A stretch of 64,000 nucleotides of DNA, taken from positions 17,896 through 81,895 of the forward strand of contig JAUVXJ010000017.1 of the NCBI GenBank assembly GCA_030603665.1, in the 5' to 3' direction. The notes under the pieces were generated by a model. That model worked only from the letters and a program-made list of their open reading frames with translations, did no database searches and was not told the DNA's origin. Shown piece after piece: positions 8,671 to 16,233 of the stretch. The translations under genes were made by a program, and so were the position numbers. The stretch is from Chloroflexota bacterium (GTDB taxonomy: Bacteria; Chloroflexota; Anaerolineae; UBA7937; B3-Chlor). Numbering within the stretch: position 1 is the first letter of the stretch; the number at the start of each line of letters is the position of its first letter.

Positions 8671-9951
8671 ATGAACTCAAGACCGATTCGCGTGTTGGTC
8701 GTGGATGCCGACACTGGGGGTGGGGAGGCCTTGCAGGCCCAGCTAGCTCAGGCGGAAGGCATCGAGATTGTCGGAGTGGCTCGGAACCGGCGGGCGGCCG
8801 TTCAGAAGGCCGAAACCCTCCGGCCCGATGTGCTACTGATCGATTTGATGCTGCCCGGCTACCGCAGCATCGACATCGTGCGTCACCTCGCCGATACGCC
8901 CCAGGTCCACGTCCTGGCCCTAGCCCCGGCCGATCCACCACATGACCGGATCATGCTCGCAGCCCAGGCCGGCGCCCTGGGCTATGTGTGCCGGGATGCG
9001 GACCTCTCCGAGTTCGAAGCAGCCATCGAGCAGATTCACCACGGTGAACCGTGGCTGCCGCTCAACCAGACCTACGAGGTTCTGCAGGATGGGGCCGGCG
9101 AGTTGGAAGTCTCGGCGGAGGAGCGGCGCAACCGGCTGATGCAGGTGGTCCTGGGCGCTATTCCTTTGACCGGGCTTGTAGCTGCCATTACGGCTTACTT
9201 GTGGCGCCAGTACTATGGAGCTATTGGCGTACGGGTGGTGGATCTCGGGATCGACCCCACTACGCGCATGACCGACGTGTTGGTCGTCTTCTTGACTCTG
9301 ATCGGCATCCTTGGGCCGCTTGCGTTCGTCCCATCGTGGGTGGCGGCCATTAGCGACTGGATCGGAAAGACGCCAAGGCTGGCAGCGGTAGCAGCGAAGG
9401 CGCAACGCCTGCGTCTAGGCCAGTTGCTGGTTGCCAGGATTGTTTTCAATCGCTGGGTGGCCCGGATCTTGCTGGGCCTGCTGGTGCTTTCGATCACCCT
9501 CCTATTGAATGAAGTCATGCCCCTGATCATGGTCCTGTTCTTCGGGCCAGCAGTGGGCATCATACTGCTGGCCAGCTCGCTCGGAATGGATGATGAACTT
9601 CCAGAGATACTGCACCTGCCGCACCTGGCTCCTGAACGCGTGCTTGGCCTTCTGGGCATCGTGATTATTGCCTTTCTGCTCGCCCTGGGTGCGGAGGTGT
9701 TGATTGTCGGTCCCGACCTGCGTGTCGATGGGCTGCACGGGGTCCTGGCCCCGAAGGTGCTCGGAATCACAGCGCACCCTGTGATGTTGTTTGACTTGGA
9801 CGAGAATGAAGAACCGTTGGGGGCACTGTACCTGGGCGGCAACGCCGACCTGTATGTGCTGTATGACCCGTGCGAGGCTGTGGTCAGACTCGTGCCAGTC
9901 GGTTCCTCTCGAGTCGAGTTTGTTGACCAGGTCACGTGCCCATCGCCATAG
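8671..9951 (+). CDS. degenerate response-regulator receiver domain fused to a polytopic membrane domain
   Basis: This 426-residue protein begins with a CheY-like receiver domain. Acidic residues D12/D14 and phospho-acceptor D58 ('RPDVLLIDLMLPG') are present. The switch Thr/Ser is Ala85 ('HVLALAPAD') and the conserved Lys is Arg108 ('GALGYVCRDAD'). The domain is most like NarL/LuxR-type regulators ('IEQIHHGEPWL'), but the expected DNA-binding helix-turn-helix is replaced by a membrane domain with about five to six helices (155-355) and a C-terminal soluble beta-rich tail. It would be a membrane-tethered phospho-sensor or pseudo-receiver. It lies between the ion channel and the pseudo-P-type ATPase, all on one strand. 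No histidine kinase is in the window. Confidence 0.8.
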   Translation: MNSRPIRVLVVDADTGGGEALQAQLAQAEGIEIVGVARNRRAAVQKAETLRPDVLLIDLMLPGYRSIDIVRHLADTPQVHVLALAPADPPHDRIMLAAQAGALGYVCRDADLSEFEAAIEQIHHGEPWLPLNQTYEVLQDGAGELEVSAEERRNRLMQVVLGAIPLTGLVAAITAYLWRQYYGAIGVRVVDLGIDPTTRMTDVLVVFLTLIGILGPLAFVPSWVAAISDWIGKTPRLAAVAAKAQRLRLGQLLVARIVFNRWVARILLGLLVLSITLLLNEVMPLIMVLFFGPAVGIILLASSLGMDDELPEILHLPHLAPERVLGLLGIVIIAFLLALGAEVLIVGPDLRVDGLHGVLAPKVLGITAHPVMLFDLDENEEPLGALYLGGNADLYVLYDPCEAVVRLVPVGSSRVEFVDQVTCPSP

Positions 9952-10097
9952 CCATGTTCTCACCCTCTACCGAACGTTGGGTGGAAAAGGGCGATCTCGA
10001 TCAATGAGAACACAACAGACTCGGTTCTCCAGCCAATCTCAGCACATGAGAGGTGTAGCTAGCGATCGTGAGTAGTTCGAAAGGAGCACGTGCAAGA

Positions 10098-13004
10098 ATG
10101 TGGGTCTTTTTCGGCGTCATCGTCGCCGCAGTCGTCTGGCTGTTGCGACGCCGCTGGCAGAGAGGCACTGAGAGGCCACGGGTCGAAGAAAGACCAGCCA
10201 GACTTGAGCCTCCTTCGAGAGTGGCCCCGGCATCCGTTCGAGGCCTGTCCCAGGAGGAGGCCGAAGCCCGGAGGGTGGACGGCCAGAGCAACGACATCCA
10301 GTTGGAACCCCCGCGTTCCTCCTCCGATATCTGGCGTGCGAACACCTTTTCGATTTTCAACTTGAATCTAGTGGGCCTTGCCATCGCCATATGGATCTTC
10401 GGCAAGCCCTTTGACGCCCTGGTCACGGTGGGCGTGCTGCTCCTCAACATCGGGCTCAACGTAGGCCAGGAACTGCTGGCTAAGAGGAGATTGGATCAGC
10501 TCCTCGTGTTGACGCGACCGAAGGGCGCGGTGATTCGGGAAGGCAAGCTCAGATTCATCGACCCGAACGAGATCGTCGTGGGCGACGCCTTGGTCGTGGG
10601 ACCAGGCGACTTCATGTTGGTTGACGGTGAAGTCCTTGGTGACGGACAGATAACGGTGGACGAATCGCTACTCACGGGTGAGGCCGCAACTCTCGCCAAG
10701 CGAGCGGGCGATACGGTCTACGCGGGCAGCTACTGTGTGACCGGCAGAGCCGCTTATGAGGCCAAGAGGATAGGGGCGGAGCGGCACTTGGCTACTCTTG
10801 TGGCGGAAGCTGAGGACGCACCAAAGCAGTTGACAGAGCTCCAGCGCCTGATGGATTTCATCCTGCGCATCTTGCTGGCCCTGGTCGCCGCGTTCTCCAT
10901 CCTCGTCTTGGCCGAGTATTACGTGTTCCGTAGCTCGATTCTCGATGAAGCCTACCTGAACGTTCTCTCCATCATTTTCGGCATCGCGCCCGCCGGCTTG
11001 TTCTTTGGGGTCGTGGTGGGCTATGCGATTGGGGCGAGAGACATGGCCAGGAAGGGCGCGATCATTCACCGCTCTCAGGCTGTTGAGTCGCTCGCCTACG
11101 TCGATGTGCTCTGCTTCGGCACCACCGGCACACTGACCGGCACCGAGGTTCATCTGGACTACATCGATCCGCCACCTGACCATGAGGGCCTGGCAGAGGA
11201 TCGAATCCAGCGCGTCCTCGCCGATTACGTATACAGCACTGAGGCGACCACCAGCCCAGTCATGAAGGCTCTCTCCAGCGCCATGACCGGGAGCCCTCGC
11301 CCCGTTCTCGGCGAGGCGCCCTTCTTGTCGCTGTACGGGTGGAGCGCCATCGGGTTCGATGACGTCGACCTGCAGGGCACCTACGTGCTGGGAGATCCCG
11401 ACACGATGCGCCAGAATCTCGTGGTGGATATCACCGCCACGCAGGATGAAGCGGAACCCGAGACAGAGAAGGAGGATGCTGTCCCTGTCTCCATCTGGAA
11501 GAGGTTCCGGAGCCGGGCAGGCGGCCTTCTTGGCAGATCAGACGAGGTTCTAGAGAATGATGCGCCTGGGGGCGCACGCGAGGACCAATCGTCGTTGGCG
11601 ACGGCCGACCAACCGGTGGTAGGCGGACTACAAGTCTCCGCGGAAGAGGAAGCAGCCGTAGACTCCAACCCGTCAGCAGAAGGGGCGCAAGAGCCAACAG
11701 GCTTCAGGAGGCTTCTCAATCGCGCGCAGCGCGTCTTACGGCGGGAAGAACAACCTCCGGAGGCGGACACGGCTACAGAGGCCGCGACAGAGCAGCTTGT
11801 TCTTGTCTTCGCCTACCGGCCCGACGTGACTCCGCTTCAGGACGGTAGCGGGCGAGCTCGATTGCCCGAGGACCTTGTCCCTCTCTGCTACGTGCGGCTC
11901 TCGGAGGAGATACGCCCTGAAGCGAGGGAAACCATCAAGGACTTCACCGCAGCAGGGGTGGCGGTCAAGATCCTATCGGCGAAGCATCCAGATTCGGTTG
12001 CCGCCACCGCTCGGGCGCTGGGGCTTGGTGAGGATGAGGGGATGCCACTACGTGCGGTTTCTGGAAATGACCTAGACCCTCTGGTGGAATCGAAGTTCGC
12101 TCAAACCGTTGAGCAAACGACGGTTTTCGGCCATCTCACCCCACAGTTGAAGGGTGACGTCGTACGCGCACTGCGTGGACAGGGCCGGTACGTTGCCATG
12201 GTGGGTAGCGGCGTGGATGAGGTGTCTACGCTGATGCAGGCAGATCTCGCGGTTGCCATGCAGGGCGGGAGCCAGGCTGCCTTGGGTGCAGCCGACATCG
12301 TGCTGCTGGAAGACTCCCTCGAGGGCCTGGGCGGGGTTCTGAGAGGGGGAGAGCGCATCGTGAACGGCACCTTGAACATCATGAAGCTGAGCCTGACGCA
12401 AATCGCGTACATGGTCTTGGTGCTCATCGCCATCAGCGCTCTCAACATAGGCCTGATCTATCACCCGTCACAGGGATCCATCATCGCCATGGCTACCTTG
12501 ACCATTCCCGCCGTGGTCCTGTCCTTCTGGGCCCCTGCGAAGGCGATACCGGAAGGTGGCCTGGGCGGGAGCTTGGCTCGCTTTGTGCTTCCAGCGGCGA
12601 TGACGACCAGCGCGGCTGCACTCATTGTCTACCTCGTCGTTCAGGCGAGAACTCAGGACGTCGTTTATGCGCAGTTCGCGGTGACCTACACCCTGACAGC
12701 CTGCGGACTGCTGTTGTTCGTTTTCGTGCAGCCACCTACGAGAGCCTGGATGCTCGGCCAAGCGTCGATTGTTGACCGGCGCCCTGCCTTTGTGGCGGCG
12801 GTACTGATGGTCATCTTTGTGCTCTTCGCGCCGACCCGGCTGGCCGACATGTTCTTCAAGCTGGGGGCGCTGCGAGAGCCGACGCACTACCTGTTCGTCG
12901 GCGTCGTCGTTGTCATATGGGCGTTGGTCCTGCTTCTCATCTGGCGCACGCGTCTGCTGGAGAGGTACCTGAATATTGATTTCGATCAGCGGACGCGCGC
13001 GTGA
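10098..13004 (+). CDS. P-type ATPase-like protein lacking the catalytic Asp (pseudo-ATPase)
   Basis: It has 968 residues from ATG 10098, which follows AAAGGAG; an in-frame GTG at 10068 would add ten. The P-type order is intact: actuator domain ('VVGDALVVGPGDFMLVDGEV', 'DESLLTGEAATL'), paired helices, phosphorylation site region, nucleotide domain with a low-complexity acidic insertion (about residues 450-570), hinge and C-terminal helices. The invariant DKTGTLT reads GTTGTLT (glycine codon at 11118-11120), the hinge GDGxNDxPAL reads 'GSGVDEVSTL', and the helix-4 PEG-like motif reads 'APAGL'. It cannot form the usual aspartyl-phosphate. It may be a sensor, a scaffold or a regulatory subunit. 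Confidence 0.88.
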   Translation: MWVFFGVIVAAVVWLLRRRWQRGTERPRVEERPARLEPPSRVAPASVRGLSQEEAEARRVDGQSNDIQLEPPRSSSDIWRANTFSIFNLNLVGLAIAIWIFGKPFDALVTVGVLLLNIGLNVGQELLAKRRLDQLLVLTRPKGAVIREGKLRFIDPNEIVVGDALVVGPGDFMLVDGEVLGDGQITVDESLLTGEAATLAKRAGDTVYAGSYCVTGRAAYEAKRIGAERHLATLVAEAEDAPKQLTELQRLMDFILRILLALVAAFSILVLAEYYVFRSSILDEAYLNVLSIIFGIAPAGLFFGVVVGYAIGARDMARKGAIIHRSQAVESLAYVDVLCFGTTGTLTGTEVHLDYIDPPPDHEGLAEDRIQRVLADYVYSTEATTSPVMKALSSAMTGSPRPVLGEAPFLSLYGWSAIGFDDVDLQGTYVLGDPDTMRQNLVVDITATQDEAEPETEKEDAVPVSIWKRFRSRAGGLLGRSDEVLENDAPGGAREDQSSLATADQPVVGGLQVSAEEEAAVDSNPSAEGAQEPTGFRRLLNRAQRVLRREEQPPEADTATEAATEQLVLVFAYRPDVTPLQDGSGRARLPEDLVPLCYVRLSEEIRPEARETIKDFTAAGVAVKILSAKHPDSVAATARALGLGEDEGMPLRAVSGNDLDPLVESKFAQTVEQTTVFGHLTPQLKGDVVRALRGQGRYVAMVGSGVDEVSTLMQADLAVAMQGGSQAALGAADIVLLEDSLEGLGGVLRGGERIVNGTLNIMKLSLTQIAYMVLVLIAISALNIGLIYHPSQGSIIAMATLTIPAVVLSFWAPAKAIPEGGLGGSLARFVLPAAMTTSAAALIVYLVVQARTQDVVYAQFAVTYTLTACGLLLFVFVQPPTRAWMLGQASIVDRRPAFVAAVLMVIFVLFAPTRLADMFFKLGALREPTHYLFVGVVVVIWALVLLLIWRTRLLERYLNIDFDQRTRA

Positions 13005-13285
13005 CGCTGGTCCTCGGTGTCATTAGTCCCACCGAGGTACTCTTGGGCCCGGCGGTTGATTCTTCCGTGCCTTGGGGGTTCCAATCCCCGTCTCCTGTGA
13101 GACTCGAGATGGCTTATTGCAGGGAGACGGGTCTTCCTCATCATGAGGCCGCCCACCTCGGCATCTTGAGCCACATTATAGCCATCGCTCTCGAGTTCGA
13201 TCTGAAGGTATTCCAGTACCCGGCGGGAAGCGAGTTGAAGGCGTTCATGAGGGAATCTCAACGAGCTTTCCCTCGACAGGGATAG
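13001..13285 (+). CDS. hypothetical protein overlapping the ATPase-like gene
   Basis: A GTG at 13001 overlaps the TGA of the preceding gene (GTGA), a common translational-coupling arrangement. It opens a 94-codon frame with no recognised domain. The product is mixed, with a short 'HEAAHLGILSHIIAIALEF' helix-like stretch. Codon use is not clearly different from neighbours. It could also be chance read-through. Confidence 0.35.
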   Translation: MTLVLGVISPTEVLLGPAVDSSVPWGFQSPSPVRLEMAYCRETGLPHHEAAHLGILSHIIAIALEFDLKVFQYPAGSELKAFMRESQRAFPRQG

Positions 13286-13383
13286 TTTCGGTCACAGGCG
13301 AAGCTAAGTCGGAAGACGACCTTGCACGGGCAGGGTGCTCGCATCGTGTGCGTTGATCGAGAGCGCCGCGGGAGAATGACGAG

Positions 13384-13779
13384 ATGCGTCTCCGGTCCGT
13401 AGGGATAGTAAGTGGACTGCTGGTCCTTCAGGCAGTCTTGCTGGTGGGCGGCGTGCTCTACAAGGCCGCGCTGGTCGACTGGCATGTCGAGTTCAGCGAG
13501 TTGCCGGGCTCCCCAGAAGCGATCGAGGCGAGCCTGGCCATCGCCGTCTTCGCTCCAATGGCCATCATGGCTGTGGCGGCCGCAATCTGCTTTCTCATCC
13601 GGTTCCGCACCGCCTGGGCACTGGCCATGGTCACACAAGGTTTATGTCTGGCGGGATCCCTGGCACTCCGCGTTGGGCAGGGAGTGAGCCTCACCTACGC
13701 GGCCGTGATGCTCTATTCAATGATCATGGTCTTGTACCTGAACTCCTCCGAGGTACGCTTGGCTTTCCGAATCAGGTGA
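13384..13779 (+). CDS. small polytopic membrane protein, unknown function
   Basis: It has 131 residues with four predicted membrane helices (about 7-27, 50-72, 78-95, 102-120) and an arginine-rich C-terminus. No family is recognised. Its stop is followed after six bases by the GTG of the Vps62-like gene, so the two are probably co-transcribed and may form a complex. Confidence 0.65.
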   Translation: MRLRSVGIVSGLLVLQAVLLVGGVLYKAALVDWHVEFSELPGSPEAIEASLAIAVFAPMAIMAVAAAICFLIRFRTAWALAMVTQGLCLAGSLALRVGQGVSLTYAAVMLYSMIMVLYLNSSEVRLAFRIR

Positions 13780-13785
13780 GTATCC

Positions 13786-15648
13786 GTGGAGACCGATACC
13801 GGGATGGATTCCGATACCGACGTTGACCTACTCCGGCGGTTCGAACCCGTGGTCCGCTGCACCAGGGGGGAACAGTTCTTCCCCATGGACGTCGGGCGAT
13901 ACGTACGGGCCTGCAGCCTTTGGGTCCAACGACCTGGCGAGCAGCCCGTTTGTCTGGTTCCGCAAGGCCAGCTTTCTCTAGAGGACCTGGCTCGGCCGCG
14001 ACCTGATGTCGTGGGGGCAATCCACTTCCTCAAGCTCACCGATCCTCTGAGTGCCACAGAGCTGGCAACTGACAAGCTGCGACGGACGTTCCGTGACCGT
14101 GATGTAGAAGACGTCTTTCGCGCAGGACGTGGCCGGCTGGCCCGAGTGGGATACGTGTCTCGCTTTGTGGACGCGATGTTCTCGATCACGCTTATGGCCC
14201 GCGGGCGTGTCCCCGGTGACAGGGCTGCCGCTGCTGCGCTAGCGTACAGGGGCATCATGGCCGACGAGGAGCAATACCGATACTGTGGCCGGGTCCTTCG
14301 ACAGGATGGCTGGATCGTGCTGCAATACTGGTTTCTGTACCTCTACAACAACTGGCGCTCCAGGTTCTTCGGCGCCAACGATCACGAGTCCGATTGGGAG
14401 ATGATCTGCGTTTACCTCTCTGAGTCGAAGGCAAGGGAGATCACGCCGGAGTGGGTAGCCTATGCCGCGCATGACTACTACGGCGACGATCTTCGCCGCC
14501 GCTGGGACGACCCCGAGCTGAAGAGGGTAGGTAGCCACCCCGTGGTCTACACCGGCGCGGGCTCCCACGCCAGCTACTACACTGCCGGCGAGTACTTGAC
14601 CGAGGCGGAGCTTCCTTTCATGGCGCCCCTGGTGAGGTTTGCGAGCACAGCGCAGGGTCTCTGGAAGAAGACGCTCCGCCAGTACGTGAGCGAAGAGGAT
14701 CGAGGGGAGAGTGACGACGCGTTGAGCATCTTCCTCGTGCCCTTCGTGGACTACGCCCGAGGCGACGGCCTGGTAATCGGGCCGGGTCAGGAGAAAGAGT
14801 GGTCGGATCCAGTGCTGCTGACCCCGACCCCGCCTTGGGTCACACAATACCGAGGTTTATGGGGACTCTACACCCGGGATCCGTTTGCCGGGGAGGATGC
14901 GCCGGCGGGGCCCATGTACAACAGGGACGGCAGAATCCGCCATTCCTGGTACGATGCTGTCGGTTGGGCGGGCTTGGACAAAGAACCACCTCCAGATGAG
15001 GCTTTGCAGACGGCCTTAGACCAACAGGTACGCATCAAAGCCCAGAGGGTCGATTTGCAGGCCAAAGCGGATCAGAAAAGCCAAGAATTGAGGGGCCTCC
15101 ACGCGGAATCCACTGCGATGAGGGAGCAACCACACCTCAGACATATGTATCAGGCCCACCAGTGGCGCATCGGAGAGCTTTCGCAGGAGTTGAGCCAGCT
15201 TCGCGAGCAACTCGCCTCGCATGAGAATCTGTTGGAGTCGCTGGGACGATACTCTGATCGGCTAGAGGGTGGCGGGAGAGCGCCGGCTCGGGCCCACATC
15301 CGCCGGCCTCACCGTCCCACACCAACGGCCGAGTTGCGGCTTGGCCGCTTAGCCGAAGTATGGGCCGCCGCAAGCGTGAGTGTGATGCTGATAGTCTTCG
15401 TGGGACTCCTTCTGTTTGCCAAAGATAAGCTGGTTCTTGGTCTGGTAGCCATATTCGCCTCCTTCGTGTTCATTGAGTCCGGTTTCCGTGGAAGGTTGAT
15501 TCGGCTAATAACAAGTGTTACCGTTGCCCTGTCGGTGGTGGCTGCGCTGGTGATACTTCACGACTACTTCTGGCCCATCGTCGTGGGATTCGTACTACTC
15601 ACGGGGATGTACATCCTATGGGAGAACTTGCGGGAACTCTGGATTTGA
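13786..15648 (+). CDS. Vps62-like domain protein with coiled coil and C-terminal membrane helices
   Basis: This 620-residue protein starts at GTG. Residues about 170-290 carry signatures of the Vps62/DUF946 group: 'LQYWFLYLYNNWRSRFFGAN', 'DHESDWEMICVYL' and 'HPVVYTGAGSHASYYTAGEY'. Residues about 405-490 form a coiled coil rich in Gln/Glu/Leu. After a basic linker come four hydrophobic helices (about 525-615). The Vps62 domain is known mainly from eukaryotic proteins and scattered bacteria, and its activity is not settled. The layout suggests a membrane-anchored oligomer with a large soluble head. It is unclear which side of the membrane the head faces. Confidence 0.75.
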   Translation: METDTGMDSDTDVDLLRRFEPVVRCTRGEQFFPMDVGRYVRACSLWVQRPGEQPVCLVPQGQLSLEDLARPRPDVVGAIHFLKLTDPLSATELATDKLRRTFRDRDVEDVFRAGRGRLARVGYVSRFVDAMFSITLMARGRVPGDRAAAAALAYRGIMADEEQYRYCGRVLRQDGWIVLQYWFLYLYNNWRSRFFGANDHESDWEMICVYLSESKAREITPEWVAYAAHDYYGDDLRRRWDDPELKRVGSHPVVYTGAGSHASYYTAGEYLTEAELPFMAPLVRFASTAQGLWKKTLRQYVSEEDRGESDDALSIFLVPFVDYARGDGLVIGPGQEKEWSDPVLLTPTPPWVTQYRGLWGLYTRDPFAGEDAPAGPMYNRDGRIRHSWYDAVGWAGLDKEPPPDEALQTALDQQVRIKAQRVDLQAKADQKSQELRGLHAESTAMREQPHLRHMYQAHQWRIGELSQELSQLREQLASHENLLESLGRYSDRLEGGGRAPARAHIRRPHRPTPTAELRLGRLAEVWAAASVSVMLIVFVGLLLFAKDKLVLGLVAIFASFVFIESGFRGRLIRLITSVTVALSVVAALVILHDYFWPIVVGFVLLTGMYILWENLRELWI

Positions 15649-15808
15649 AGGAATATCCGTTCATGTGGTTACTGCGGGGAATGCGCCGGTACTCCTCGAA
15701 CCGCCACGGTTCCATGGAAAGCGACGCCAAGCCCGGATGCGTGGCAGCAGAACCCTGATCAGCAGAACGGTGGTACTAGATTTGGTAGCAGAATAGGAGG
15801 AATCGAGA

Positions 15809-16093
15809 ATGTGTGGCTGTGTATTCGCATTAGGCGCGGCGTTCTTCCCGAGGCTGGGAGTGCTTGCCCTTTGGCTGTTCACCCCCTTGGTGAACCGGGC
15901 CTTCGACACGATCGTCGTGCCTATCGTCGGCATAATCTTCCTGCCCTTCACCACCCTGGTCTACGTGGTGGTTTGGAACCCCTTGCTGGGGGTGAGCGGA
16001 TGGGGCTGGCTCTGGGTGATCCTGGCGTTTTTCTTAGATCTGGGCGCGTACGCCGGCAGCGGCTTCGGCAACCGGCGCCGCTGCGGCTTCTAG
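15809..16093 (+). CDS. small hydrophobic membrane protein
   Basis: This 94-residue protein begins MCGCVFALGAAFF after AGGAGG and is mostly three hydrophobic helices, ending in 'GFGNRRRCGF'. The segment 'VVPIVGIIFLPFTTLVYVVV' followed by 'GWGWLWVILAFFLDLGAYAG' resembles short membrane proteins common beside SHOCT and PRC-barrel genes. Function unknown. Confidence 0.65.
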   Translation: MCGCVFALGAAFFPRLGVLALWLFTPLVNRAFDTIVVPIVGIIFLPFTTLVYVVVWNPLLGVSGWGWLWVILAFFLDLGAYAGSGFGNRRRCGF

Positions 16094-16124
16094 CGAGATC
16101 ATCAGGAGCAACCTGAATAATGAG

Positions 16125-16154
16125 GCGCCCCTGTGCCGATGCTGACAGGGGCGC
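16125..16154 (+). terminator. hairpin, possible transcription terminator
   Basis: A ten-base stem (gcgcccctgt / acaggggcgc) with a ten-base loop lies 31 bases after the small membrane protein. Only 'cttgt' follows, so it lacks a full T-run and may be a weak intrinsic terminator. Confidence 0.5.
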
Positions 16155-16233
16155 TTGTCGAGAGACTGATTCTCATGGGTGACACTGAGGCAACCAGGGA
16201 CTCGTTGGACCAGGTTACGGTGGGAGGGGTATC

